Source of the DNA: JANPII01 sp031424915
GTDB taxonomy: Bacteria > Pseudomonadota > Alphaproteobacteria > Rickettsiales > Midichloriaceae
Direction of reading: 5' to 3'
NCBI GenBank assembly: GCA_031424915.1
Contig: JANPII010000092.1
Location: 1-28,947 of the forward strand
DNA: 28,947 bases
Shown here one piece after another: positions 9,292-17,699 of the stretch (the stretch's first letter is position 1; every line of letters begins with the position of its first letter). The translations under genes were made by a program, and so were the position numbers. The notes beneath the pieces were generated by a model. The model did no database searches, had not been told where the DNA came from, and saw only the letters and a program-made list of their open reading frames with translations.

Positions 9292-9925
9292 TTTTCTGCA
9301 CTTTTTCATCGCCAGGCAGTACGTAGTCAACACCTTCCCATGGGCTCATTGCATCGAAATTACGAAATGCCTGCGTTAATTTAACAGGCTCGTATACCAC
9401 CTTCTGTGCTTCAGTATCATAACGTACTTCAACATTGCCGGTAAGCGGAAAGTCTTTACGCAAAGGATATCCCTCAAAACCATAGTCTGTCAGTATACGT
9501 CTTAAATCTGGATTACCACCAAACATAATACCATACATATCCCAAGTTTCGCGCTCATACCAACCAGCAGCATTATAAACTGAAACAAGGCTAGGTATCA
9601 CCGCTTCTGCGTCAGCTTGGGTCTTTACTCTAATACGTAGGTTGTGAGTAAGGCTCAGAAGGTGGTATATCACCTCAAAGCGTCTCGGGCGTTCGGGGTA
9701 GTCTGCACCGCAAATGCTAACTAAAATTTCAAAGCGACACTGCACATGATCGCGTAAAAACACTATGAACTTCTGTATTATATCAGTTTCGACCTCAACC
9801 ATTAATTCTCCATGGTTTAAATTCGATGTTAGGATATATTGTTTGTACTTGGACAATAACAGAAACTGCTGCAGTTTTGTCAGCTTCTGACTCAATATGG
9901 TTTTGTAATCTGATGACTTACTCAT
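9284..9925 (-). CDS. nuoC: NADH-quinone oxidoreductase subunit C (30 kDa subunit)
   Basis: NuoC is part of the peripheral arm of respiratory complex I. The 213-aa product shows the family signature ERETWDMYGIMFGGNPDLRR followed by ILTDYGFEGYPLRKDFPLTG and the tail VYEPVKLTQAFRNFD. The ATG at 9925 sits two bases after the stop of the upstream NDUFS4-like gene, with GAG five bases before it; a GTG at 9931 would overlap that stop. Usually nuoC lies between nuoB and nuoD; here neither is adjacent, and the neighbours are an accessory complex I subunit and ubiA. The product is full length and looks functional. It overlaps the ubiA start, suggesting one transcript. Confidence 0.96.
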   Translation of the reverse strand: MSKSSDYKTILSQKLTKLQQFLLLSKYKQYILTSNLNHGELMVEVETDIIQKFIVFLRDHVQCRFEILVSICGADYPERPRRFEVIYHLLSLTHNLRIRVKTQADAEAVIPSLVSVYNAAGWYERETWDMYGIMFGGNPDLRRILTDYGFEGYPLRKDFPLTGNVEVRYDTEAQKVVYEPVKLTQAFRNFDAMSPWEGVDYVLPGDEKVQKNG

Positions 9926-9927
9926 GT

Positions 9928-10227
9928 TCACTCTACTTTGGTGTATTTAAAATTTTCACTATATGACTTGCCGCTTATGGGGCGCCGTTGGTGAGGATGT
10001 ATAACTTCAAATTTCAACTCTTGGCGCTCAGCATAATTTATAGCTTCCTCTAAAGTGTCGAAGGCCAAAGCTACTTGTGATGCGCGTGTGTCGCGTTCTG
10101 ATGTCCATCCCATAATAGGCTCAATAGTCTTGTGCTGTTGAGGCACAAATTGAAGCACCCACCCTTTAGTGCTAGCAACGCCAGATTGCATTGCCGATTT
10201 TGCAGGTTTAAAAATTCTGGCATCCAT
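9928..10227 (-). CDS. NDUFS4-like complex I accessory subunit (ETC_C1_NDUFS4 family)
   Basis: This is a short protein of 99 aa from the chosen ATG. It begins MDARIFKPAKSAMQSG, then GWVLQF, MGWTSERDTRASQV, and FDTLEEAINYAERQ, and ends HQRRPISGKSYSENF. This is the pattern of the alphaproteobacterial homologue of the mitochondrial 18-kDa complex I subunit NDUFS4, an accessory protein of the peripheral arm. The start at 10227 fits the family N-terminus; an in-frame ATG five codons upstream (10242) is an alternative. The gene leads the cluster and is directly followed by nuoC, which supports the complex I assignment. The family is essentially restricted to alphaproteobacteria and mitochondria, so it is strong lineage evidence. 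xseB is divergent, about 70 bp away. Confidence 0.88.
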   Translation of the reverse strand: MDARIFKPAKSAMQSGVASTKGWVLQFVPQQHKTIEPIMGWTSERDTRASQVALAFDTLEEAINYAERQELKFEVIHPHQRRPISGKSYSENFKYTKVE

Positions 10228-10296
10228 TTTCCACGTTTCCATATTACAAGTAACTATGCTATATTGTTTATCACAATTGAATACGGGTTGCAAATC

Positions 10297-10551
10297 ATGA
10301 GTGAGCAAAATCTTGCTGGCGCAAAGTCAGTAGAGGAATTAAGTTTTGAACAGGCGCTGCAAGAGCTAGAAGGAATTGTTAAAGCATTAGAAAATGGCAA
10401 CATTGAGTTGGATGCGGCAATGGGATTTTATGCTCGAGGCCAGCAGCTTAAGGAACATTGCAGTAAGAAACTGCAATCCGCAAAACTTAAGGTAGAGCAG
10501 ATCGTAGAGCAAGATGGCAAGGCTACTGGGGTCACTGACTTAGCAGAATAA
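10297..10551 (+). CDS. xseB: Exodeoxyribonuclease VII small subunit
   Basis: This 84-aa helical protein matches the usual 70-90 residues of XseB, several copies of which bind XseA to form the single-strand-specific exonuclease VII. The signature SFEQALQELEGIVKALENG is followed by LDAAMGFYARGQQLKEHC and LQSAKLKVEQI, the two-helix hairpin of the family. The ATG at 10297 aligns with family starts. The gene is divergent from the complex I/ubiA cluster, with a 69-bp shared promoter region. xseA is not in the window. A nested palindrome begins at the stop codon. Confidence 0.92.
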   Translation: MSEQNLAGAKSVEELSFEQALQELEGIVKALENGNIELDAAMGFYARGQQLKEHCSKKLQSAKLKVEQIVEQDGKATGVTDLAE

Positions 10552-10609
10552 ATCTTAGGTGCTCCATATTCTATAGCCAGGTTATAGAAAGCCTAAAGCG
10601 CTGAGATTT
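10550..10609. repeat. Nested 60-nt palindrome at the xseB stop
   Basis: Three concentric inverted segments are visible: AAATCT (10550-10555) with AGATTT (10604-10609), TAGG (10556-10559) with CCTA (10592-10595), and TTCTATA (10569-10575) with TATAGAA (10583-10589) around a 7-nt loop. It begins within the xseB stop codon. There is no T-tract after it, so it is not a standard intrinsic terminator. A transcript-end structure or a degenerate palindromic repeat are both possible. Confidence 0.55.
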
Positions 10610-10658
10610 GCGCAACTAATTGTATATCAAACAATATCGATATGTATTTTGTATCTGC

Positions 10659-10814
10659 TCAGTTGAGCGTAAGGTGCTAGTAAAGAATAGTGGTTGTCAT
10701 CCTGGAAGCCTCGAGTGCAAGCGGGCACTTATGAGAGGCTATCCAGGATCCAGTGATATTCTCCTGTATGGTCAAGCCACACAATTCCACTGGTGTTTTC
10801 GTCCACTCAACTGA
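10659..10814. repeat. REP/MITE-like palindromic element with outer 9-bp inverted repeat
   Basis: The gap 10552-10936 contains no convincing gene. Its centre is a long hairpin: ATCCTGGAAGCCTC (10699-10712) pairs with GAGGCTATCCAGGAT (10735-10749) with one bulged base, and AGTGC/GCACT (10714-10718, 10725-10729) forms an inner stem. The GTCATCC...GGATCCAG style resembles dispersed palindromes of Rickettsiales genomes. A perfect 9-bp inverted pair TCAGTTGAG (10659-10667) and CTCAACTGA (10806-10814) brackets it, as in a decayed MITE or insertion-sequence remnant. No transposase is encoded. The rest of the gap (10815-10936) is AT-rich leader DNA of the downstream gene. Confidence 0.65.
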
Positions 10815-10936
10815 ACGTGTTCGGTATTTATATTAACATAAATACATATTTATAGATCTTATTAATAAAAAAGTTCTTGCAATAGATTGTATCATAATGT
10901 TAACTTCCTTTTAATGCAACTTTTGAAGCTATTGTT

Positions 10937-13432
10937 ATGGAATTGATGTCTCCTGTTTCTATATGCCTATATGTTATCATTTGCCTCTATTTTGGCTTTA
11001 AGGGCTCGGGTCGCATAAAGAACCTAAAGGAGTTCGCACTAGGGTATAAGAAAATATCTACAGCAGTGCTGGTTGCCACTATCTATGCCACACACTTAGG
11101 AGCGGGCAGTACATTAGGGCTTATTGAGCAGATTAATAATATAGGAATAGTTTGTGCGATAATTGCGATCTTAAGCGTAGGCAGGTGGTATACTACAAAA
11201 GCTATAGTCTGTAAAAATATTAATAAATTTGAAGGCTGCTTAAGTCAGGCACATATTATGGAAAGGTTATATGGATCCTTTGGTTTTTGGATATCCAATG
11301 TAGTAAACATTATAAGTAGCGTTGGCTATGTAGCTATACAAATAGTGGTAATAGGATTTGTAGCCCAATACTTTTATGGCTTTTCACCTAGGGTAGGAAC
11401 TTTATTGGGCTCAATAGTCGTAACTGCATATGCTGCTTCAGGCGGAATTAAGGCAGTTATATTAACTGATCTTGTGCAGGCGATATTGTTTGGAATAGTG
11501 CTTGTTGTACTATTCTTTCTATCTGCCCAACAAGTTACTGAACAACCGGATTTCTTGTCACTTATTCCAGAAAGTAAAGCTTGGATTCTTCCGTATGACG
11601 GGCATTCAACATTACTTGTAATAGGATTGATTGTATATGCATTGCTCCCAACTGGGACGGATGCACCCTCCATACAAAGAGTTTTAATTAGTGGGTCTAC
11701 ATCACAATTACGCAAAACTTTTTCTTATGTTGCTTTAGTGGATTTTATGGTAATACTGACCCTGGCTTTAGTCTCTATTTTATTGCTACCAGCTACTGGA
11801 ACTGGGACTTTAAATAAGCTCGACATCTTTGAAACTATCAAAAATAACATGCCTGCTGTGATAGTGCCAGCTACAATACTTGGAATTATGGCAGTAACTA
11901 TGTCCACTGCTGATTCATGGTTAAATTCTAGCGCTGTAATGATTGTACATTCCATTGTAAAAAAACAGAAATCTCTTATAGGTACACAGCAAGTGAGGCT
12001 TGCAAGGTTAGCGACTATCGTGTTGGGCTCAGCTGCCGCTTGTATGGCGTTAAGTGATGACAGTGTCTTATCATTACTTTTAATTACTGAATGCCTAAGC
12101 ACGCCTCTTTTATTTGTGCCTCTTGCAGCGGGCTTCTTAGGATATAAATGTACAGAGGATGATTATAAGCGCTCGGTAGTTTGTGCAATCATAGGAGTAT
12201 TTATAGGCGGCTATATCGAGGGCGAATTTGGTTTTATCTCACTCTTGTTTGGCCTAATAGGCAGTACTGTTGGCCTAGCATGGAAGAAAAAGTGGAGGTT
12301 TCGTTTGCCAGACGGAAGCTCAATAATAAAGCTAGCAAAGTATCGCAAGGTAACTCCTATGTTTTTTGCTGTAGTGTTTGGCTTAGCTTTGATCAGTGGG
12401 CTTACTCACTTCTACATTGACCAAATCTGGCGGATTGGCGATCTTGCTTTACCAGGGTGTATCGTCATCATTATGCTTGCATTACTTATTGGAACGCATG
12501 CCAGCATTAATCACTTGTCTTATAAACTTTGCATCTCAATTACTAGCTTTTTGCTGATTACTGCCCTATCTAGCTTTGCTTTTAGAACAGAGAACGCGTT
12601 TAGTATCGCATTGCTTATTTTAACTTTCGTAGTGGTGCTTATATATCGCCAATACATTCCAGCTATGTTTGGCCTAACAGTAGGGTTAATGTCCATAAGC
12701 TTCTCAAGGGTAGAATTGTACAGTCCTCATATTCCCTTAAGTGTAATACTCCTGGCGTCATCAGTATTTGGGGCCTTAGGTTTTTACATTACCTTCAAAG
12801 AAATCATCGATCGGCTTACAGTCACCACTAAACAGCTAGCAATAGAAAAGATGCACGCCACTACCGATGTCCTTACTAAGCTTTATAACCGGCGTTACTT
12901 AGAAAAAACTCTAACCAAAATGGTGCGCAATGCTGAAGAACGGGGCAGAAGTTTTGCGGTAATGATGCTGGACCTAGATAACTTTAAAGCGCTAAATGAT
13001 AGCTATACCAGCCATGTGGTGGGAGACGCGGCTTTGCGGGAATTAGCACGCCGTATTAAGAAAATTGTACGTCCTATGGACATATGCACTCGTTTTGCAG
13101 GTGATGAGTTCATTATCATTATGCCTGACGCAGGTCTTGAGGAGGCTAAGACTACAGCTGAACGCTTAAGGATGGCGGTTGCTAAAAGTACATTTAAAAT
13201 TCCAGCTGAGCCTTGGCAAAAGGGTTGTACAGTTAGCATCGGAGTAACCACCTTTGTATCAGGAGACACGAAGGAATCTCTCTTTACACGTGTAGATAAT
13301 GCATTATTTAAAGCCAAAAAAGACGGACGCAACATAGTATATGCTACGCCTCTGGCATCACTAAATACATCTAAACCCTCAGCAAAGTCTGTAGTAGCAG
13401 ATGAGCCTAAAGCGCCTTCGGCCCATATATAG
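10937..13432 (+). CDS. Sodium:solute symporter-family sensor fused to GGDEF diguanylate cyclase
   Basis: This 831-aa fusion protein starts with about a dozen membrane helices of the sodium:solute symporter (SSS) family, including VATIYATHLGAGSTLG near 46-61 and the TM8-type MSTADSWLN, where the Ser/Thr pair expected at the Na2 sodium site is kept. A second membrane block of about six helices follows (about 465-630). A GGDEF domain (about 640-805) has DLDNFKALND for metal and base contacts and AGDEF at 721-725, an active-type variant. RPMD at 712-715 is placed five residues upstream as an intact inhibitory c-di-GMP site. One residue is inserted where NDxxGHxxGD is expected. It probably couples solute sensing or uptake to c-di-GMP. 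A close paralogue with a kinase output lies at 17956-20760. Confidence 0.9.
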   Translation: MELMSPVSICLYVIICLYFGFKGSGRIKNLKEFALGYKKISTAVLVATIYATHLGAGSTLGLIEQINNIGIVCAIIAILSVGRWYTTKAIVCKNINKFEGCLSQAHIMERLYGSFGFWISNVVNIISSVGYVAIQIVVIGFVAQYFYGFSPRVGTLLGSIVVTAYAASGGIKAVILTDLVQAILFGIVLVVLFFLSAQQVTEQPDFLSLIPESKAWILPYDGHSTLLVIGLIVYALLPTGTDAPSIQRVLISGSTSQLRKTFSYVALVDFMVILTLALVSILLLPATGTGTLNKLDIFETIKNNMPAVIVPATILGIMAVTMSTADSWLNSSAVMIVHSIVKKQKSLIGTQQVRLARLATIVLGSAAACMALSDDSVLSLLLITECLSTPLLFVPLAAGFLGYKCTEDDYKRSVVCAIIGVFIGGYIEGEFGFISLLFGLIGSTVGLAWKKKWRFRLPDGSSIIKLAKYRKVTPMFFAVVFGLALISGLTHFYIDQIWRIGDLALPGCIVIIMLALLIGTHASINHLSYKLCISITSFLLITALSSFAFRTENAFSIALLILTFVVVLIYRQYIPAMFGLTVGLMSISFSRVELYSPHIPLSVILLASSVFGALGFYITFKEIIDRLTVTTKQLAIEKMHATTDVLTKLYNRRYLEKTLTKMVRNAEERGRSFAVMMLDLDNFKALNDSYTSHVVGDAALRELARRIKKIVRPMDICTRFAGDEFIIIMPDAGLEEAKTTAERLRMAVAKSTFKIPAEPWQKGCTVSIGVTTFVSGDTKESLFTRVDNALFKAKKDGRNIVYATPLASLNTSKPSAKSVVADEPKAPSAHI

Positions 13433-13446
13433 TGTGCATAATATAC

Positions 13447-13475
13447 TTGGTGATAGCATGCATTCTATGTATAAT
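13447..13475 (+). promoter_or_regulatory. Predicted sigma70-type promoter for hisS
   Basis: TTGGTG (13447-13452) and a perfect TATAAT (13470-13475) are separated by 17 bases, placing transcription start near 13482, about 25 bases before the hisS ATG. A second TATAAT-like box lies at about 13495. The short leader leaves no room for an attenuator or T-box. Confidence 0.55.
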
Positions 13476-13504
13476 GCAGCTCTATACAAAATTGGTATAA
13501 TATT

Positions 13505-14830
13505 ATGCAAAGCAGTATTTCTGGGTTTCCAGAGTTTTTACCTAAAGAGCAGTTGTCATTTAATCGAGTGATGGAGATTATCCGCAATAAGTTTGAATTA
13601 TACGGATTTATTCCACTAGATACCCCGGCAGTAGAGAAGGTTAGTACCTTACTGACAAAGGGAAATGACAATGAGATTTATGGCCTTTATCGTCTAGCAG
13701 AAGAAGGTGGTAAAAAAGATCTGGGCTTGCGTTTTGACTTAACAGTGCCCCTGGCACGCTATGTTGCACAACATTATGGGCAGCTGACTTTTCCATACCG
13801 ACGTTACCACATTGCTCCTGTGTGGCGAGGAGAACGCCCACAAGCAGGAAGATATCGCCAGTTCTATCAATGTGATATTGACATAATTGGTGATGGAGAA
13901 TTATCTCTAATTTACGATGCTGAGCTACTGGTAATCATATGTGATATTTTCCATGCTATAGGGTTAATGGATAAATTTACGGTAAAGATCAATAACCGCA
14001 AGCTGCTTAGCGGCCTTATTAAGTCCTTTGGTATTTCAGAAGATAAAGTGCCCGAGGCTATGAGAATAATTGATAAGATAGAAAAGATTGATGCTAGGCA
14101 ATTCTCAGCTGAGCTTGCAGGTCTTGGTATCAGCAGCAAAGATATAAACCTATTGCAGTCTCTAGCGACGTATAAGAAAAGCAATGAGGAATGGCTGGCC
14201 TATCTCAAGACGCTGACAGTGCATGAGGAATTTCAAGAAGGAGTGACGGAATTAGAGCAAGTTTTGCTTCATGCCTCTATGTTAGGAGCGACACTTAAAT
14301 ATATATGCATTGATCCCAGTCTTGCGCGTGGACTTAGCTATTATACCGGCACAGTATATGAAACAAAGCTTAATGAGTTCCCCGAGTTAGGTAGCGTTTG
14401 CGGAGGTGGACGTTACGCTAATCTTGCTGAGAACTTTACTAATAAAGTGCTGCCGGGGGTGGGTATCTCAATAGGCATAAGCCGTTTAATTCCAAAAATG
14501 TTGGAAATGAAATGGCTAGAAGCAAAGAGTGCTACTACCGCTCCTGTGTTGGTGACGACTCAAAATCCTGCATATATGCCCCAATATATCCAGCTAGCTA
14601 CTATGTTGCGCCAAGAAGGAATTAATACAGAAATGTATATGCAATCAAGATCATTAAGTGCCCAGATGAAATATGCTAATAAGAAGGGATTTAAAATTGC
14701 CATTATTGCAGATGAAGAAGAGTTAAACGCTGGTAAAATAGGGATACGAGACTTGGATTCGGGACAACAAATTTTAGTAGCAATATCTGAGTTGACACAG
14801 GTGATTAAGGAAAGGCTATCAAAACCGTAA
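13505..14830 (+). CDS. hisS: Histidine--tRNA ligase
   Basis: This 441-aa class II synthetase charges tRNA-His. Motif 2 appears as LRFDLTVPLARYV and YHIAPVWRGERPQAGRYRQF, followed by QCDIDIIG. The histidine-specific motif is LARGLSYYTGTVYE, and motif 3 begins SVCGGGRYANL. The C-terminal anticodon-binding domain starts near APVLVTTQNP. Length is typical. The ATG at 13505 lies just after a good promoter, so the gene is probably transcribed independently of the upstream GGDEF gene. No leader regulatory structure is visible. Confidence 0.96.
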   Translation: MQSSISGFPEFLPKEQLSFNRVMEIIRNKFELYGFIPLDTPAVEKVSTLLTKGNDNEIYGLYRLAEEGGKKDLGLRFDLTVPLARYVAQHYGQLTFPYRRYHIAPVWRGERPQAGRYRQFYQCDIDIIGDGELSLIYDAELLVIICDIFHAIGLMDKFTVKINNRKLLSGLIKSFGISEDKVPEAMRIIDKIEKIDARQFSAELAGLGISSKDINLLQSLATYKKSNEEWLAYLKTLTVHEEFQEGVTELEQVLLHASMLGATLKYICIDPSLARGLSYYTGTVYETKLNEFPELGSVCGGGRYANLAENFTNKVLPGVGISIGISRLIPKMLEMKWLEAKSATTAPVLVTTQNPAYMPQYIQLATMLRQEGINTEMYMQSRSLSAQMKYANKKGFKIAIIADEEELNAGKIGIRDLDSGQQILVAISELTQVIKERLSKP

Positions 14831-14904
14831 GCTACCCCTTTCCCCATAAACTAAAATCTGATATAAATTTAATTATCATCCACTTATAAATAATCCGGGT
14901 ATCT

Positions 14905-16335
14905 ATGAGACAACTGAGACAATTTTTCTGTGCACTTATTTTGGTGTGCTTGCCACAAATGGCTTTGTCAGCGCCAATTGAAAGTTTCGCAGATATCATT
15001 GAGCGAGTAAGCCCGGCAGTAGTAAATATTTCTACTACTCAAATGTTGTCAAGTAAAGATATCCAAGGTGAAGGTCCGTCGGATTTATTTGAATTTTTTG
15101 AACGAGAGTTAGGAAGAGAGCTTGGGGTGCCTGAGCGTAAGAGAAAAACCAAATCTCTAGGTTCCGGTTTCTTAATAAGTGCAGATGGTTATATTGTTAC
15201 TAACTATCATGTTGTAGAAGATGCCGAAGACATTGAGGTTTTGCTAGGTGATGGCAGCGAAAAGATCTATAAAGCAAAAGTAGCAGGTAGAGATAAAAGA
15301 AGTGATTTGGCTCTAATCAAAATAGAGGCAACGAAAGCTCTCTCATACTTGACATTTGGTAACTCTGAGGTGGCGCGAGTTGGAGACTGGGTAGTGGCTA
15401 TAGGAGGTCCATTTGGCCTTGCTAGCACATCGACTGCTGGGATCATTTCTGCAAAGGGACGTTATTTGAACAACCAGTATAGCGACTATATTCAAACAGA
15501 TGCTGCGATTAATCGCGGCAATTCAGGTGGCCCTATGCTCAACATGCAAGGTGAAGTTATTGGTATTAATACTGTTATCATTTCTCCATCAGGTGGAAGC
15601 ATTGGAATTGGCTTTGCTATTCCTTCAGCACAGGTGCAGCCAGTATTGGAGCAATTGCGTGCCAAGGGAGAAGTGGTGCGTGGCTATTTGGGGGTAAGGA
15701 TACAACCAGTGAATGATGAAATGGCTCAAACTATGGGACTAAATGCGGCTGGAGGCGCCCTAATAGCAGAAGTTACACCAAATAGCCCTGCTGCTAATGC
15801 CAAGCTACAAGTGGGCGATATTGTCACTAAATTAGGAGGCATAGTAGTACCGAACAGTAATAAATTGAGCCAGATGGTAGCAGCTACTCCTGTAGGTACA
15901 AAAGTTGAGCTGGAGGTATTTAGAAATCGAGCCTATATTACTCTTCATTGTGTTATTGGTAAGCTTGTTCCAGAAGCCGATGACAATACGGATAATAGGC
16001 GCAGTGATGGCGATAGTGAGGAAAATAACAAAGGCAGTATCGAAATTCTTGATATGCGCGTACGTAATTTGGACGATGCGACACGCAAACGCTATCGAGT
16101 TGGTGATGGAGTAAATGGTATAGTCGTCACTAATGTTAAACAAGAAGGAGTAGCCGCAAATACCAAGATTCGAGTGGGTGATGTAATAGTGCAGCTTAAT
16201 CAAGATAAGGTTAGCTCAATCAATGATTTCAAGGACAAAATATCGACCTTACGTAAGCTTAAGCAAAAGAATGCCGCCTTGCTGATTGCCAATGGGCTGG
16301 GAGCTTATTTTATAGTGATAAACCTAGAAAAGTAA
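14905..16335 (+). CDS. degP: Periplasmic Do/Deg-family serine protease with two PDZ domains
   Basis: This 476-aa trypsin-like protease/chaperone carries a signal peptide (hydrophobic FFCALILVCLPQMALSA, cleavage near residue 23), so it acts in the periplasm. The catalytic triad is His102 in TNYHVVEDA, Asp134 in RSDLALIKI and Ser207 in NRGNSGGPM. PDZ1 begins near VRGYLGVRIQPV (about 252) and PDZ2 near LDMRVRNLDDATR (about 384). Length and two PDZ domains match DegP/DegQ/MucD proteins; which paralogue cannot be told, so the symbol is provisional. It degrades or refolds misfolded envelope proteins. The glycosyltransferase starts two bases after its stop, so they are likely one operon in envelope maintenance. 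Confidence 0.93.
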   Translation: MRQLRQFFCALILVCLPQMALSAPIESFADIIERVSPAVVNISTTQMLSSKDIQGEGPSDLFEFFERELGRELGVPERKRKTKSLGSGFLISADGYIVTNYHVVEDAEDIEVLLGDGSEKIYKAKVAGRDKRSDLALIKIEATKALSYLTFGNSEVARVGDWVVAIGGPFGLASTSTAGIISAKGRYLNNQYSDYIQTDAAINRGNSGGPMLNMQGEVIGINTVIISPSGGSIGIGFAIPSAQVQPVLEQLRAKGEVVRGYLGVRIQPVNDEMAQTMGLNAAGGALIAEVTPNSPAANAKLQVGDIVTKLGGIVVPNSNKLSQMVAATPVGTKVELEVFRNRAYITLHCVIGKLVPEADDNTDNRRSDGDSEENNKGSIEILDMRVRNLDDATRKRYRVGDGVNGIVVTNVKQEGVAANTKIRVGDVIVQLNQDKVSSINDFKDKISTLRKLKQKNAALLIANGLGAYFIVINLEK

Positions 16336-16337
16336 GT

Positions 16338-17504
16338 ATGGTTAACAAAGATAAAGCAGTAGCAGTAGCAGTTACAGTATTACAGGTCATTCCAAGACTA
16401 GATGCAGGAGGCGTAGAGCGCGGTGTTATAGAAATAGCACGGGCAATTAAGGCGGCTGGTTATCGTAGCTTGGTATGTTCTGCTGGAGGCAAATTAGTAT
16501 GCGAGCTACAGGGTATAGAGCATATTACTTTGCCGGTAGACAGCAAAAACCCCCTTACCATGATTAGAAATATCAGTAGCCTGCGTGCTGCTATTAGAAA
16601 ATATGCTGTTAATATAGTGCATGTACGCTCACGCGCCCCAGCTTGGAGTTGCTTATTTGCTTGTAGATTGGAAAAAGTCAAAATGATAACTACTTTCCAT
16701 GGCACTTATGGAGCTAAATACTGGCTTAAGCGCTTATATAATACGGTGATGTTGCGCAGTGATAAAGTGATTGCTATCTCACCTTTTATATTTGAGCACA
16801 TCCGTGACGTTTATAATCATAATATGCGCAATGTTGTAGTGATAAATCGAGGTGTCGATATAGAAGAATTTGATCCAAGTAAAATTAGTGCAAAACGTTT
16901 AGAAGCAGCAAATGCTCATTTAAAAGGTGCAGCTTCTCCGCCTAGGACTGATCTGCCTATATTGTTAATGCCTGGACGCTTCAGCCGGTGGAAAGGGCAT
17001 ACTTACCTACTGGAGATATTGAAAATATTGCAGCATCGCAACTATCAGTGCTATATGGTGGGGGAATGCACTCCCATGCACCAGCAGTATATGGCAGAGT
17101 TGATGGATAAGATAGTGCGCTACCAGTTAAAAGACTCAGTGTTTATACGTCCACATTACGGTGATATGGCTGCATTATACGCTGCATCGGATATAGTATT
17201 ATCAATGTCACAAGAGCCTGAAGCTTTTGGTCGCACTATAGTAGAGGCCCAAAGCATGGGTAAGGTAGTATTGGCAACTGAACATGGTGGTTCTCTCTAC
17301 ACTATTGCTAATGGCCAGACGGGATATCATTTGCCAATTCATGAGCCAGAAGCAGCAGCGGCTATATTAAAAGAGGTGCTAGCTCAATCACCAGAGCAAA
17401 GAAGGGAGCTGGGGAAGCATGCTGCTGAGCTAACTCGAGATAACTATGCGATTGCCAAGATGTGTGGCAAAACTCTCAAGATATATCATGAGCTATATTC
17501 TTAA
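16338..17504 (+). CDS. Glycosyltransferase, GT-B fold, family 4-type
   Basis: This 388-aa cytoplasmic or membrane-associated glycosyltransferase probably acts in surface polysaccharide or lipid-sugar synthesis. The N-domain opens with VLQVIPRLDAGGVERGVIE, a GT4-type acceptor-side motif. The C-domain has PGRFSRWKGH and an E-x7-E motif in EPEAFGRTIVEAQSMGKVV, which binds the nucleotide sugar. There is no signal peptide. A short Ala-Val run near residues 6-12 is encoded by a hexanucleotide repeat. The ATG follows the Deg stop by two bases, indicating translational coupling. The donor and acceptor sugar cannot be assigned from sequence. Confidence 0.88.
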   Translation: MVNKDKAVAVAVTVLQVIPRLDAGGVERGVIEIARAIKAAGYRSLVCSAGGKLVCELQGIEHITLPVDSKNPLTMIRNISSLRAAIRKYAVNIVHVRSRAPAWSCLFACRLEKVKMITTFHGTYGAKYWLKRLYNTVMLRSDKVIAISPFIFEHIRDVYNHNMRNVVVINRGVDIEEFDPSKISAKRLEAANAHLKGAASPPRTDLPILLMPGRFSRWKGHTYLLEILKILQHRNYQCYMVGECTPMHQQYMAELMDKIVRYQLKDSVFIRPHYGDMAALYAASDIVLSMSQEPEAFGRTIVEAQSMGKVVLATEHGGSLYTIANGQTGYHLPIHEPEAAAAILKEVLAQSPEQRRELGKHAAELTRDNYAIAKMCGKTLKIYHELYS

Positions 17505-17560
17505 GGTAGTATGACCTTAGAATAAGTCTTTAAATTTTTTTCTCTAGCCTATTGCTTTTT

Positions 17561-17587
17561 GCTGCTATTGATAGTATCAATAGCAGC
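17561..17587. repeat. 27-nt near-perfect palindrome upstream of tRNA-Glu
   Basis: Two 13-base arms, GCTGCTATTGATA and its exact complement, are joined by a single central G (17574). It lies between the glycosyltransferase stop and tRNA-Glu, just after a short T-run (17556-17560). No T-tract follows on the plus strand, so it is not a canonical terminator for the upstream gene. An operator, a processing structure or a dispersed palindrome are possible. Confidence 0.6.
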
Positions 17588-17597
17588 TCGTTAGTGC

Positions 17598-17672
17598 GGC
17601 CCCTTCGTCTAGCGGTTAGGACTCCACCCTTTCACGGTGGCAACGCGGGTTCGAGTCCCGCAGGGGTCACCA
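17598..17672 (+). tRNA. tRNA-Glu (anticodon UUC)
   Basis: The 75-nt cloverleaf has acceptor GGCCCCT (17598-17604) paired with AGGGGTC (17662-17668). The anticodon stem is CCACC/GGTGG around loop CTTTCAC with anticodon TTC. The T-arm is GCGGG TTCGAGT CCCGC. Discriminator A is followed by an encoded CCA. The product feeds GltX and, through it, protein and tetrapyrrole synthesis. It is 27 bp from tRNA-Phe and probably cotranscribed. Confidence 0.97.
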
Positions 17673-17699
17673 TTCTTTTGCTGCGCTCTTTTGCGATGC

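Noticed and set aside
10620..10814. 64-codon frame across the REP-like element
   Set aside because: It starts on TTG without a ribosome site and simply reads through the palindrome; no protein-like features.
16353..16372. Hexanucleotide repeat (AGCAGT)n in the glycosyltransferase start as a phase-variation site
   Set aside because: The unit is six bases, so copy change keeps the frame, and there are only about three copies.
17502..17541. Hairpin TAAGGT/ACCTTA at the glycosyltransferase stop with a T7 run downstream
   Set aside because: The stem is only six pairs and the T-run begins 16 bases after it, so it is not a credible intrinsic terminator.
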